Assembly: GCA_019636335.1 (NCBI GenBank) | Contig: JAHBXR010000001.1 | Span: 186,001 to 250,000 of the forward strand | Reading direction: 5' to 3' | From: Pirellulales bacterium | GTDB taxonomy: Bacteria > Planctomycetota > Planctomycetia > Pirellulales > JAEUIK01 | DNA: 64,000 bases | Shown: one piece after another, positions 16,201-25,048 of the stretch | Layout: each line of letters opens with the position of its first letter | Numbering within the stretch: position 1 is the stretch's first letter | Notes under the pieces: model-generated | What the model saw: the letters and a program-made list of their open reading frames with translations, nothing else | Databases searched by the model: none | Told to the model about the DNA's origin: nothing | Translations under genes and position numbers: made by a program

Positions 16201-18153
16201 CCTGGCACGGTGATACCGCTCAAGGCGGCGCTTTATTACCGCGATTCGGATGGAAGTATTCAGGGGCCGATCGAACGCAGTATCGATGTGCTGCCCGCTC
16301 TGCCTGAAGTGGAGCTCGTCGTCGATGGCCCGAAGAACAATCGACCGCGCGCCAACAGCAAAGCGTCGCAGGTGCTACAGCCATTTCCGAACAAGGCGAC
16401 AAATTACCGACTACAGATATTCAATCGCGGCAGCGAGTCGCAAGAGGTAACGGTCAAGCTGTTCGCCGTTCCCCCCGAATTGGCGCGGCAGATGCCCAAG
16501 CGCTGGCCGCTGAGCGACGACGGTCTCGAAGTGCCTGGCGCGGGGCGCCTGAAAGCGCTCGCCACGGGAGTCTGCTCGATTCCGCCCGGTGCCACGGCGC
16601 CGGTCAAATTCGACCAGCCGGCGGCTGCCACGACATCCGCCAATGGCGCCGCGCCGGCTCCCGCCTCGCCAGCGTCCAGCGCCAGCGAACCCGAATTGCC
16701 GTCGATCGGCGATGGACTCGTCTGCCTGCTCGAAGACAAGCTCGGTCGGCGCTCGGTGGTGAATCTCGAAATCGAGGTCAAACGCCCGGCCGATTTTCTC
16801 GACGTCGACGTGGCCTGGGATCGCTCGCGCCCCAGACGCGTACAAGTGCTCGTCCGTCCACGTGGCGGCAACCCCGCGATGATGCCGCCGGGCGAGTGCG
16901 ACGTGCGTTGGGAGCGGCGCGACGAACCGGTGCCGGGCAAGGCGATGAAGGAGGCCGCCCTGCTCGTTCCGCCCAGTTTTGATCCGGCCGAACTGTTCGC
17001 CGATGTTCCCGTGGCGCAATCGGCGCCGGTGCGCGTGCGGCTCGACGTCGATCGTTATCCGCGCGCCTTCGGCTTCGAACTGCCCATCGATCGGGAAGTG
17101 AGTATCCCGCTGCGCGATGAGCAGCGCGTGCGCATCAACTGGCCGGACGAAGAGGGTTTCCCGATCAAGGCCCCCACGGCCGAGATTCCCGTGCAGTTTC
17201 AGGTGGACGTGCCGGCCGATGCCTTCAAGAAAGAAGACGCCGAGGGAATCGACGATCTGATCGAGATCGGGCTGGTCGATACGACCGATGATCGAACCCC
17301 CTTGGGCCCGACGCAGACCTTCCACACCGACCGGCAGGTCACCGCACATCTGGCCGAGACGAAAGAGGATGGCACGCTGACGATCCAATCGAGCGTGCGA
17401 GACTTCGAAGTCAGGCTCCCGGCCGAAGGTCGCCGCGATCAGCGCGTGGGCATTCTGGCGACGTTCAAACGCGCGCGGCAACGGATGGCGCAGGACTACC
17501 GCGAGATCTTTCTCGATGCCACGCCGCCGCAGGTCGTCTCCGTGGGGCAACGTCCCGCGGGGACCTCGGGCCAGGTGCGCGTCGAAAAAGGGAACGATGC
17601 CGAGGTCTTCGCCGTGGTCGACGACGAAGGGGGATTGGAGAAAGTGGAGTTCTTCCTGGTGAAGACGTCGTTCGACGTCGAGGACGATTGGGAAAACGAC
17701 GAACGGCTCCCCCCCGATTCGGCCGTGCGCGGCATCTTGCGCGACAATCACTGGGAGGCCACCATTCCCACGACCGACGCCAAGGGGGCGAGTTGGCAAC
17801 TTCTCGTGCGCGCCACCGATCGCGTGGGGCTGCGACACAAGAAGGCCATCCCGGTCGAGATCTTCATGCCCGAGAATCCAGCAGAACCGGGCAAGCCCAC
17901 CGCCAAGCTGTACGACCTGCGGGCCGTCGTCGTGGGCGATGGTCTCTCCAATATTCGCGTGCGTCTGGAAGAATCGGGGCGGGCCGAACAGCGGCCTCGT
18001 GCGAATGAAGAGTTTTCATTCAAGAAATTGCCGGCAGGCGATTACACGCTGACCGTCGAGGCTACCGTGCGGAATATTACCCAACCACCGAAACAGGTGA
18101 GTGTTACGCTTCCGCAAGAGCAGCCCCCCGAGCGTATCGATCCGAGCCGCTAG
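13258..18153 (+). CDS. giant single-pass membrane protein with inactive caspase-like domain, T6SS-associated
   Basis: A 1631-residue protein. One N-terminal transmembrane helix (~33-55, LAFIVLAVCLLIAAMIYALYV) leaves ~1570 residues outside. Residues ~155-290 follow the caspase (peptidase C14) layout: VKVLVLDGGN (~182-191), WVILSNWNWE, YEKQRSVFSYYVSQGLQGAAD and DLRELYDYV. The catalytic His-Gly and the DAC Cys motifs are both absent, so it is a pseudo-enzyme. A Pro/Ala/Thr-rich linker spans ~365-465, an acidic helical region ~470-860, beta-rich Ig-like stretches ~860-1560, and a carboxypeptidase-regulatory-like end (LPAGDYTLTVEATV). It is transcribed away from tssK. Placement beside a TssM lacking its periplasmic part suggests it supplies that part, but this is inference. 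Confidence 0.6.
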   Translation: MANSNRPAPSPRQQRSWRAEAAPPMTPFARRSRLAFIVLAVCLLIAAMIYALYVPYEPQTHLVYTTLVEHKELTAPPWAKTFLAPEEVDTLKKQTHEPPEELKIEQAEIVSVLGSRIRGLVRDPQDRLLTMVGGQGVSRVDAQGSASKPYLLLGTFDPSDRGVGYLAVESLLAEVKNCQASVKVLVLDGGNIVCDPRIGMLANEFPRLVEAAVRATGDPSLWVILSNWNWEVSHLSYEKQRSVFSYYVSQGLQGAADRSPAGSDGERVVDLRELYDYVYYGVTNWVEKAHGASSSQHPVILRGNQGVIRRLADVEPLALINLPPVEPAPASEETQAENSGTAAHRSNDKQSAVVFLAAGMPLLVAQAESATSPAAATSETTPPAAPAAESPPVSAEAPGSATPAAPATPSSATPPTGETPGAPAAPANSPSATPAPPTSENPPAPAAEAAPGGTVTSPAAPPTPRDLALGKLIEGWTLRDRIEREARANRTQASAPADFAPHLWREHQERLLHYERMFLCGEDADYIDEKLPDNVLLLRDVAEGKPLEPRHRRSLVGRLAEQWEAYRRQPARPKYREFVVQALSVRDDALARVPYFLRWYAVASLVSPGDEPPYETLRSWIDNVAALAETLDGPRLDASRRYDETQIVELVERVTSGEAQLLAAAPRPGERTTISAVESYLSTPLPRATERAALLKWLEANDREQFYFDDLAKDFPRRTTRLDDPIGPVEGSFREPWLRMHRLAELELAAAELVDPGADLFRNDEELVRSLRTLRTEVEATLSAEQNDATAAQDAEWSYCRTVGVALENFYAQLAVQIGNLERIATQRREQENAPPDPQLVAGLERLYQLLDARDADLPIVGSLVPYLAANPDERIETEVTFDFSPSDRLILDARQSSTPLQLVTRLRLGRPGDAWVTLNYDAQLLEIRDLEGTALVNPSSRTLDDVSRRPRSFSLNGTPPLEKVMSFDVSALAEVRQRLEPGTVIPLKAALYYRDSDGSIQGPIERSIDVLPALPEVELVVDGPKNNRPRANSKASQVLQPFPNKATNYRLQIFNRGSESQEVTVKLFAVPPELARQMPKRWPLSDDGLEVPGAGRLKALATGVCSIPPGATAPVKFDQPAAATTSANGAAPAPASPASSASEPELPSIGDGLVCLLEDKLGRRSVVNLEIEVKRPADFLDVDVAWDRSRPRRVQVLVRPRGGNPAMMPPGECDVRWERRDEPVPGKAMKEAALLVPPSFDPAELFADVPVAQSAPVRVRLDVDRYPRAFGFELPIDREVSIPLRDEQRVRINWPDEEGFPIKAPTAEIPVQFQVDVPADAFKKEDAEGIDDLIEIGLVDTTDDRTPLGPTQTFHTDRQVTAHLAETKEDGTLTIQSSVRDFEVRLPAEGRRDQRVGILATFKRARQRMAQDYREIFLDATPPQVVSVGQRPAGTSGQVRVEKGNDAEVFAVVDDEGGLEKVEFFLVKTSFDVEDDWENDERLPPDSAVRGILRDNHWEATIPTTDAKGASWQLLVRATDRVGLRHKKAIPVEIFMPENPAEPGKPTAKLYDLRAVVVGDGLSNIRVRLEESGRAEQRPRANEEFSFKKLPAGDYTLTVEATVRNITQPPKQVSVTLPQEQPPERIDPSR

Positions 18154-18397
18154 GCGCCGAGTTCTGATGCGCGTGCGTAAGCTGGGGAAAGTTTTCCCCC
18201 CTTCCGACTAAGTTTTACGGTAACGACAGCGCCAGTCGATGCCTTATCTAGCATTTGTGCCCACGCGCACAGTCATTGCGCATGGAGCGCCCGCGCGGGT
18301 ATTGCGCGTGTGTTAGGGATAGTCTCCACCGGAATTGTCGAGCTGCCGCACCTGTTCGTGCGGGGCAGGCGGCCTGTGGTTCATGGAGGTCGGACGC
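18154..18397. other. intergenic leader of the HEAT-repeat gene
   Basis: A 244-bp gap with no coding frame I would support. It contains a short perfect dyad GGGGAAA-TTTCCCC at 18184-18199 just after the upstream gene, which could act as a terminator, although no T-tract follows. Confidence 0.3.
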
Positions 18398-19900
18398 ATG
18401 GGACGCACGAGACTCGTAGTGTTGCTGGGTGTGGCGGCGTCGTTGACCGTCGCGGCCGAGCACGTGCAAGGGCAGGCGGTGGCCCCGGTCGCCCCGGCGG
18501 CTCCGACCACGCTGTGGAACTTCCTGGGCATACCCCAGGGGGTGAACAAGGTCTACGACGCCTCGGTAAACCGCCGCGGCAACTTCCCCGGCCTCGAACG
18601 CAAGCCTCCCCTCAAGGGCATCGCCGACCCGGCGAACCTCGAATCGACCAACCCGGCCATCAAGAAGGCCGCCGAGATCAAGCAGCAGGAAGATCTCGCC
18701 AAGCAGAAGATCAAGGCGATCAAGTACCTGGCTTCGATCGGCTGCGGTTGCTATCCGGGCGTGAAAGAAGCCCTGATGGCCGCGCTCGACGACTGCACCG
18801 AGAAGGTCCGCTACGAGGCGGCCAAGGCGATCGGCGAGGCTGCTTGCAACAACTGTGCTACCTGCAACAAGCAGTGCTGCTGCGACGAGGAACTGTCCCT
18901 CAAGCTGGCCGAAGTCGCCTACGAAATGGACGACGAGTGCTGCTATAAGGAGCGGTCGGAACGCGTGCGCGAAGCGGCTCGCCAGGCCCTCATGAACTGC
19001 TGCAGCATGAAGGGGGGCCGTGGCGATCAGCCCATCACGGACGGTACCCAGCAGCAACAGATCGAAATTCCGCGTGATACTCCCGAGGTGCCCCGCGAAG
19101 GACCGATCGAGTTGCCTCGCGAGCAAGATCCGCTCGATCCGCCGCCGGCTCCCCCCGAGCTTCCGGGCGAGATTCAGCAAGATCCGCGGGCCCTGTTCGG
19201 ACCGTCGAACGCCCCGATCACCATCATCACCGAAGAACCCGGCGTCGAGCTGGTCGGGCCGACCATCGTGATCGAAGAACGCCCGGGCATGCGTCACCCT
19301 GGTACCGTCACGCGTACTCCGCGCCCCACGACCACTCAGCCGGGCACGGTGGCCAGCACGACGCGGCGTCCCAGCTCGCGCCGGACGACACAGCCCACGG
19401 CCGAGAGCACGACGGTCGCCACGACTCCGACGAGCACCGGAAACCGCCCCTTGCGATTGGTGCCGATCCAGCCCGATGATCTCGCTTCGCTCCAGCAGGG
19501 GCAGCACTTGACGGTTTCGGACCGGGCAAACGATCGCACGGGCAAGGTCTCGCGGGTCGATCTTGCCTCGCACGTCAATGAATTGAGCCAGGTGCTCATC
19601 ACCGACGTGGCCGCGCAGAAGGAGCAGGCGGGCGTCGCACCGGTGAAGAAGAGCAAGCCGGTGCGCGGCGCCATCGCCCACGTGCGTGCGGAGAAGAACC
19701 TCGTCGAGATGACCTTCCAAAACGGTTGGAAACCGGAGGTCGGAAGCTGGGTGCTCGTCTACCACCAGTACCTGCTCGAGCGGGCCTGCCTCGGCGCGCT
19801 CGAAGTGGTCGGCACGAACGGCAATCATGTCGTGGCGCGTGCCACGGGCGATGTGAATCTGAAGGATCTCACCAAGGGGGACGAAGTCATCAGTCGCTAA
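18398..19900 (+). CDS. secreted Cys-rich HEAT-repeat protein
   Basis: A 500-residue exported protein. The ATG at 18398 has a GGAGG site 8 nt upstream and gives a clean signal peptide (RTRLVVLLGVAASLTVAAEHVQG). Residues ~95-205 are HEAT-like helical repeats (AIKYLASIGCGCYPGVKEAL, VRYEAAKAIGEAAC, VREAARQALMNCC), interrupted by an unusual Cys cluster (CNNCATCNKQCCC). Then come a Pro/Glu-rich segment, a Thr/Arg-rich linker (~300-350), and a C-terminal beta domain (~400-500). The Cys cluster suggests metal binding or disulfide scaffolding in the periplasm. Proteins of this layout are recurrent in planctomycetes but have no known function. Confidence 0.7.
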   Translation: MGRTRLVVLLGVAASLTVAAEHVQGQAVAPVAPAAPTTLWNFLGIPQGVNKVYDASVNRRGNFPGLERKPPLKGIADPANLESTNPAIKKAAEIKQQEDLAKQKIKAIKYLASIGCGCYPGVKEALMAALDDCTEKVRYEAAKAIGEAACNNCATCNKQCCCDEELSLKLAEVAYEMDDECCYKERSERVREAARQALMNCCSMKGGRGDQPITDGTQQQQIEIPRDTPEVPREGPIELPREQDPLDPPPAPPELPGEIQQDPRALFGPSNAPITIITEEPGVELVGPTIVIEERPGMRHPGTVTRTPRPTTTQPGTVASTTRRPSSRRTTQPTAESTTVATTPTSTGNRPLRLVPIQPDDLASLQQGQHLTVSDRANDRTGKVSRVDLASHVNELSQVLITDVAAQKEQAGVAPVKKSKPVRGAIAHVRAEKNLVEMTFQNGWKPEVGSWVLVYHQYLLERACLGALEVVGTNGNHVVARATGDVNLKDLTKGDEVISR

Positions 19901-20237
19901 GGGGCGAGCTGCCGGCCCTCGCGTTGCACGTTTTGCCCCGAGCCATCGCTGGTGACCCCGAAGACCAGCGCCGGCGGCGACTCGACGCGGGCCGATCCAT
20001 CTTTCCCGCGCGACAGACTGCCACCACGCGGACCGCACGACGATATCCCGCTACCGTTCGTGCGGCGCGTTGCGTCCCCCCAGCCAGACCGCGTGAGATC
20101 ATGCCCAGAGATCTCACGCGGTCTCCTGCCTTTTCTGGGGCAAGAGAATCTGCCCTGCGTCGACACCGCTCAAGCGTTGGCGCGATCTCGCTGCCGATGC
20201 GGTCTGGGTTGCAGAGAGGGGCTGGAGCACGAGCAAG
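19901..20237. other. convergent intergenic region
   Basis: A 337-bp gap between the stops of the HEAT gene and the zinc-ribbon gene. Apart from the hairpin at 20086-20124 nothing was recognised; short frames in it have no protein-like features. Confidence 0.5.
20086..20124. terminator. 15-bp perfect hairpin, probable bidirectional terminator
   Basis: Arms 20086-20100 (AGACCGCGTGAGATC) and 20110-20124 are perfectly complementary with a 9-nt loop. Position between two convergent stop codons fits transcription termination, but there is no strong T-tract, so it may instead be a repeat element. Confidence 0.5.
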
Positions 20238-20450
20238 TCAGCGGACCTGCGCGGCCTTGCCGTAGAGAAAAATACGCGTGCAGCGATCGCAGCGGTAGGC
20301 ATTTACCGTGCCGTACATGTCGAAGCGCGCCGTCACGTAGCGTAATTCCATGCCGTCGACCGAGGTGTCTTTGCCGACGCTGTTGCCGAGGCGAATGACC
20401 TGCAACGTTCCCTGGCAATCGGGGCAGCAGTCCGGCATTCCTTGCGACAT
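20238..20450 (-). CDS. small zinc-ribbon protein
   Basis: A 70-residue protein with two Cys knuckles, CCPDC near the N-terminus and CDRC near the C-terminus, separated by a beta-rich stretch. This is the layout of a rubredoxin-like zinc ribbon. The start is set at the ATG at 20450 (MSQGMPDCC); the longer frame to 20537 overlaps the next gene. Binding partner and role are unknown. It lies just downstream of the membrane protein gene on the same strand. Confidence 0.7.
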   Translation of the reverse strand: MSQGMPDCCPDCQGTLQVIRLGNSVGKDTSVDGMELRYVTARFDMYGTVNAYRCDRCTRIFLYGKAAQVR

Positions 20451-20499
20451 GATGGTTCGAACCTCTGGAGTTCCTGGGGGGCTTTCGCAGGCAGATCGG

Positions 20500-21501
20500 T
20501 CACCAGCTTGGATAGCCCCGCGTGGCAGGCGTGTCAAGCATCTCGGAGTATTGGTTCCAGGCCATCGCGGCGGGAGCAGGACGCGCCAGCAACGGCAATC
20601 TCGCCCGGTAGCGGGCCGTGACCATGGCCAGCACGACGATCACCGTTGCCGCCGCCGCGGCCAGCGCCTGCCGGCGACTGCTGTCGCCCAGCGCCACCGT
20701 CGCCAGATGGTGCAAGAGACCAATCGCGCCCACGACGGCGACACCAAAGGCGATCGTCGCCCCCAGATCGCCTAAGAGGAGCGCGCCGCTCGAGGCCGCC
20801 GGCAGCGTCGTCCACAGCCAGATGCCCACCGGAAACTGCGCCAGTGCCGCGGGGAGCGCCAAGCGTCCGCCCCACGTGGCGATGCGAGACGAGTCTTCAC
20901 TTCGTGCCGCGCGGCGGGCAAGAGGGCCCGACAGCAGAATGAGATAGGCGCCGGTCACTACGAACGACGCCAGGACATCATGGGCCACATGGGCCAGCAC
21001 CTGGGGGACTACGATCATCTGGCGAAACTCGATTGGTGCGGCACTCCCGCGCGCATCGGCCGTCACGGTCGAAACGATCGCGAACAGCACGGGAAAGTGA
21101 TAGGCCAGATTCGTACCGCCGACGAACGCCATCGCGCGGTGCAGCCAACGGCGCGAGGCCAGGCGGTCCCACAAGACCGCATAGGCCGTCAGGCAGGCCA
21201 GCGAGAAAAGCCATTCACCGGCCGCGAACCAGTAGCGGCGCGTGGGGACGCGGGCGAGCGATGCGCCATACTCGCTCCCCAGGCTCCACCACAACAGCGC
21301 CAGCGAGGCCGCGCCCAGCAACGATCCAACCACCAGGGCCAACGCCGCGTCGCGCGCCAGCCTGCGACCAACGGCGTCGGCCAACGCGTCTCCATGCTTC
21401 GTGGCACGCCACTCGAGCCACAAGCAGACAAACGGAGCCGCGATCGCGACGTCAATCGTCAGAAAATGTGCCGTCGAAACCAAAACCTGCAACAGACCCA
21501 A
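20500..21501 (-). CDS. polytopic membrane protein, cytochrome-oxidase-subunit-like
   Basis: A 333-residue protein with about eight or nine hydrophobic helices. The first reads AHFLTIDVAIAAPFVCLWLEW and resembles the first helices of cytochrome bd-type subunit I. Several His lie within or beside helices (AHF, HRAM, AYHFPV, HVAHDVL, HHLAT), which could ligate haem. This is suggestive only; no full CydA signature was recognised. The start is a TTG at 21501, preceded by an AAGGA ribosome site 7 nt upstream. Confidence 0.5.
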   Translation of the reverse strand: MGLLQVLVSTAHFLTIDVAIAAPFVCLWLEWRATKHGDALADAVGRRLARDAALALVVGSLLGAASLALLWWSLGSEYGASLARVPTRRYWFAAGEWLFSLACLTAYAVLWDRLASRRWLHRAMAFVGGTNLAYHFPVLFAIVSTVTADARGSAAPIEFRQMIVVPQVLAHVAHDVLASFVVTGAYLILLSGPLARRAARSEDSSRIATWGGRLALPAALAQFPVGIWLWTTLPAASSGALLLGDLGATIAFGVAVVGAIGLLHHLATVALGDSSRRQALAAAAATVIVVLAMVTARYRARLPLLARPAPAAMAWNQYSEMLDTPATRGYPSW

Positions 21502-21549
21502 GGCAATTCCTTCCGTTGTTCCGTTTTCTCGTCTACCAACGGTGCTCGA

Positions 21550-22869
21550 TCAGGCCGCTGAATCTACCAGGCGGTTGGGAGTTTGCCAGTGGACGCGCGC
21601 GAGCAAGGTATCGCCCCGCCAGCCATCGGCCGGGCGACCTTCACCGACCGTGATCCACGATTCGTCCGGCGTGGCGGCGACCGTGTGAAAGTTGCCCATC
21701 CGGGCCACGCCCTTCGGATCAGAGCGGGCATCGCCCGACAGCGGCAGCAGAATACGTTCGCTGGCGCGGATCAGGCAGAGCCTTTCGCGGTCCACCTCGG
21801 CCACGAAGAGGGGCGCCCGCCAGCGGAACACCTTTTCGTTCGACGCATCTCGCCGCGTGTAGACCAGAAACAGTCCGTCACTGTGCGGCAGCCAGCGTTG
21901 TTGCGTCGTCGACATGGCGAGCGGCTCGCCGTCGTCCCAGGTCCAGGGTTTTTGTTCGGTCCAAGCGAGACCATCGTCCGAGGTGGCGACGTGGCCTCGT
22001 TCGTCCTCGGCGCGGATCGTCAGGTAATAGCGGCCCTCGAGTCGCGCGAGCGAAGGTTCGAGCAGGCCGCGCTTGAAAGGGTTGGTGAGCGTAGAGCCTG
22101 TTTCCCGCACCTCGAGACGCTCGCCGTCAAACGTGCAGCGTACGGTCGTCACCGAGCGTGCTCCCTCGGCTGTGGCGCCAAACGTCAGCGGGACCAGGAC
22201 CTCACCGTTGGGCAGTTCGAGACGCTGCGCGCAACCGCACGAGTAGATGAAAGCGGCACGCTCGTCGTTCCATTCCAGTCGCGCCGGCGCGGTCCACGTA
22301 CCATCGGCGCGACGTACGGCATAGACCGGAAACCGGCGCAACTGCGGTCGCGCAAGCACGTTGTCTCGGTAGAAAACGTTGTGGCCCATCACCAGCACCG
22401 TGCCCGACGCCACGTGATACTCCGGCACGACATCGCACACGCCTTCCTCATAACCCTGCGTCGCCGCATGGCGGTCGAATCCGGCGATCGGCGTAGGCCG
22501 GCTCCAGGCATCCCCGCGGGCGTCGGTTTCGGTCCAATGGACGGGGCCGAACACGTCGGAGCCCGCGATCGACTGCATCGTCATGCCGATCGCGGCACCA
22601 CCTGACGAGTCCGGTATGCGGCAGGCCCGCGGATGAAACCACGACGTTCCGCCCTGTCGTCCGGCAAAGAGGGTCGTGCGAGTGATCTCGCGAATGAGCG
22701 AGTCATCCGGGTCCGCCGCCGGTATTTCATCCGCTAGGGCGAAACGTGGCATCAACAGCAGAGCGGAGAAGGCGCCCGCTCGCTTCAACCAGTCGCGGCG
22801 CGTCGCTTGCTGCGTTGCAAACGGGGGACCCAAGGCACGAGAGTGAACGTTATTTCGTCGTTGCGTCAT
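21550..22869 (-). CDS. Tat-exported sialidase-like (exo-alpha-sialidase family) protein
   Basis: A 439-residue protein. A twin-arginine signal is visible (TRRDWLKRAGAFSALLLMP), so it is exported folded. The remainder has the repeated beta-propeller strands of sialidase-like proteins, with Asp-box-like turns (S-x-D-x-G-x-x-W seen as TSDDGLAWTE), and residues typical of BNR repeats (TETDARGDAWSRP). Planctomycetes encode many such proteins, often for sulfated or sialylated glycans; the substrate is unknown. The ATG at 22869 is preferred over the frame start at 22911, which overlaps the divergent region. Confidence 0.72.
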   Translation of the reverse strand: MTQRRNNVHSRALGPPFATQQATRRDWLKRAGAFSALLLMPRFALADEIPAADPDDSLIREITRTTLFAGRQGGTSWFHPRACRIPDSSGGAAIGMTMQSIAGSDVFGPVHWTETDARGDAWSRPTPIAGFDRHAATQGYEEGVCDVVPEYHVASGTVLVMGHNVFYRDNVLARPQLRRFPVYAVRRADGTWTAPARLEWNDERAAFIYSCGCAQRLELPNGEVLVPLTFGATAEGARSVTTVRCTFDGERLEVRETGSTLTNPFKRGLLEPSLARLEGRYYLTIRAEDERGHVATSDDGLAWTEQKPWTWDDGEPLAMSTTQQRWLPHSDGLFLVYTRRDASNEKVFRWRAPLFVAEVDRERLCLIRASERILLPLSGDARSDPKGVARMGNFHTVAATPDESWITVGEGRPADGWRGDTLLARVHWQTPNRLVDSAA

Positions 22870-22999
22870 CGGTCGGCGCATCCTGGCGAGCGTGGCACGA
22901 ATCATCGACACCGTACGGGGGGCTGCCTATGATACTGGAACTCACTGTACCAGGGCCCAGGCCGCCGTGCCCGTGGCAAACCTCGGCGTGCAAGACGTC

Positions 23000-25048
23000 A
23001 TGGCTGCAAAAGATCCCGGCATGTCGGCACGCCATTCGGCTGGCGCGGCGCCTTACGGCGGCCGCAAGCTGTGGCTCGTTCCCCTGCTGATCGTCTCGCT
23101 CATGCTCGGCGTGGGGGCGTATCTGAATGGCCTCTTCGAGCGGATGTTTCAGAACTCGGTGCAGGCGAATCTGCAATCGATTCTGGCGGCCGAGACGGCG
23201 GCGATTCGTCTCTGGCTCGATTCACGGGGAGACTGCGTCGAGATCGCCGCCGCCGACTCGCAGGTCCGTGCCGCGATCGTCGATCTGGCCAGCGTGGCCG
23301 AGAAGCCGGGCTCGACGCCCGAGCAGCTCACCAGCGCCCCGGCTCAGAAGGCCCTGCAGCAGGAGCTTCAGCCGATTGTGGAGTTGCGGTTCCAGGGCTT
23401 TCTCGTGGTGGATCGGGACAAGCGGGTGCTCGCGGCCGATCGCGGCAGCCAGGCCTTGATCGGCGCGCGCCTCAAGGGGCAGGAAGCGGCCCTCGTCGAA
23501 CTCGGATTCAAGGACGCCAACGGCAAGGCCGACACCGTCGTCACGCATCCTTTCGCGGGCACGATCATCAAGCCGGTCGATCGCTCGAGCGCCAATCTTA
23601 CCATGCTTGCCATGACGCCCGTATTGGGCGGGGGACCAGAGAAAACGCCGGTGGCGATCCTGGCGTTGCGAATCGATCCGGCCCGCGAGTTCGATGCCCT
23701 CTTGCGAGCAGGACGCCCCGGCAGCACCGGCGAGACTTATGCCTACGATGCGAGTGGAGTGCTGTTGTCCCCCACTCGAGAAATGGGGCCACTCGCCGCG
23801 TTGGCGGCCGCCGAGGGGCGCGTCGAGGCCGGCTTCGACGTCACGGGCTACCGCGACCATCGCGGCGCGAACGTCGTGGGGGCATGGGACTGGGTGCATG
23901 GCTACGACTTCGGCATCGCCACCGAAATGGATTACACCGAGGCGTACCGTCCCCTGACGATGGTGCGCGGCATCTTCTGGGGGGCGTTTGCGCTGATGAG
24001 TCTGGCCGCGGCCTCGATTGTGCCCATCGGTTGGGTGCTCGACCGCCGGGATCTCCGCGCGCAGCGCGCCGTCCTCGAAGCGAGACGGTTGGGGCAATAC
24101 ACGCTGCACGAAAAGATCGGCGAAGGGGGCATGGGGGCCGTCTACAAGGCGCACCATGCCATGCTCCGGCGTCCCACGGCCGTGAAGTTGCTCGATCCCG
24201 AGCGTACGAACGACGCCACCATCGCCCGGTTCGAGCGCGAGGTGCGGTTGACCAGCCAGCTCAATCACCCGAACACGATCGCGATCTTCGATTTCGGGCG
24301 CACGCCCGAAGGCGTCTTCTATTACGCCATGGAGTATCTCGACGGCGTCGATCTCGAACGCCTGGTCTCGAAGCATGGCCCGCAATGCGAAGGGCGTACG
24401 GTCTTCATCTTGAAGCAGATCTGCGCGTCGCTGCGCGAAGCGCACGCCATCGGTTTGATTCACCGCGATATCAAGCCGGCGAACATCATGCTCAACAAGC
24501 GCGGCGGCCAGTTCGATGTGGCCAAGGTGCTCGATTTCGGGCTCGTGAAAGCGGCCGGCTCGCAAAATAACTCGGGGGTGACGTTGGCCGGGGCCATTCT
24601 GGGCACGGCGAACTACGTCTCGCCCGAAGCGGTCACCGACCCCGACCTGGTCGATTCGCGCAGCGACGTCTACGCCGTGGGGGCCGTGGGGTACTTCCTG
24701 CTCACGGGAACGACCGTCTTCCAAGGGGACAACTCGATGGGCATCCTCGTGGCCCATGTGAACAAGCCGGCCGAGCCACCTTCGAAACGCTTGGGTAGAC
24801 CCGTGTCGACCGAACTCGAGCGGATCATCCTGGCGTGTCTCGAGAAGAGCCCCGCCAAACGTCCGCAGAGCGCCGCCGAGTTGCTCGACGAGTTGGCCGA
24901 CTGCGCCGTCGATTCCATCTGGACGGTCGAAGACGCGGCAGCCTGGTGGGAGGCGAATCCCGTCCGCTACGGGGGTAGCTCGACCATGCCGCGGACCGAC
25001 GAGATTCACGTCGCCGAGACGATCATCGAACTGCAAAAGGGGCCGTAA
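23000..25048 (+). CDS. membrane serine/threonine kinase with extracytoplasmic Cache-like sensor
   Basis: A 682-residue receptor kinase. One transmembrane helix at ~24-43 (LWLVPLLIVSLMLGVGAYL), a ~280-residue extracytoplasmic domain of Cache type (WLDSRGDCVEIAAAD, FLVVDRDKRVLAADRG, TYAYDASGVLLSPTREMG), a second helix at ~325-347, then the kinase domain (~365-640). Seen in the kinase: GEGGMGAVYKA (P-loop), AVKLL (Lys), HRDIKPANIML (catalytic loop), DFGLVKA and SPEAV; it is a Hanks-type kinase with complete catalytic residues. The topology is the reverse of typical PknB, with sensor first and kinase last, like a histidine-kinase receptor. The ATG at 23000 is preferred. Its stop overlaps the start of a small gene. 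Confidence 0.9.
   Translation: MAAKDPGMSARHSAGAAPYGGRKLWLVPLLIVSLMLGVGAYLNGLFERMFQNSVQANLQSILAAETAAIRLWLDSRGDCVEIAAADSQVRAAIVDLASVAEKPGSTPEQLTSAPAQKALQQELQPIVELRFQGFLVVDRDKRVLAADRGSQALIGARLKGQEAALVELGFKDANGKADTVVTHPFAGTIIKPVDRSSANLTMLAMTPVLGGGPEKTPVAILALRIDPAREFDALLRAGRPGSTGETYAYDASGVLLSPTREMGPLAALAAAEGRVEAGFDVTGYRDHRGANVVGAWDWVHGYDFGIATEMDYTEAYRPLTMVRGIFWGAFALMSLAAASIVPIGWVLDRRDLRAQRAVLEARRLGQYTLHEKIGEGGMGAVYKAHHAMLRRPTAVKLLDPERTNDATIARFEREVRLTSQLNHPNTIAIFDFGRTPEGVFYYAMEYLDGVDLERLVSKHGPQCEGRTVFILKQICASLREAHAIGLIHRDIKPANIMLNKRGGQFDVAKVLDFGLVKAAGSQNNSGVTLAGAILGTANYVSPEAVTDPDLVDSRSDVYAVGAVGYFLLTGTTVFQGDNSMGILVAHVNKPAEPPSKRLGRPVSTELERIILACLEKSPAKRPQSAAELLDELADCAVDSIWTVEDAAAWWEANPVRYGGSSTMPRTDEIHVAETIIELQKGP

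Noticed and set aside
18184-18199. GGGGAAA-TTTCCCC dyad as a strong intrinsic terminator
   Set aside because: The loop is very small and no T-tract follows; kept only as a note in the intergenic entry.
23222-25036. 604-residue open frame opposite the kinase
   Set aside because: Antisense shadow; the kinase has all catalytic residues.
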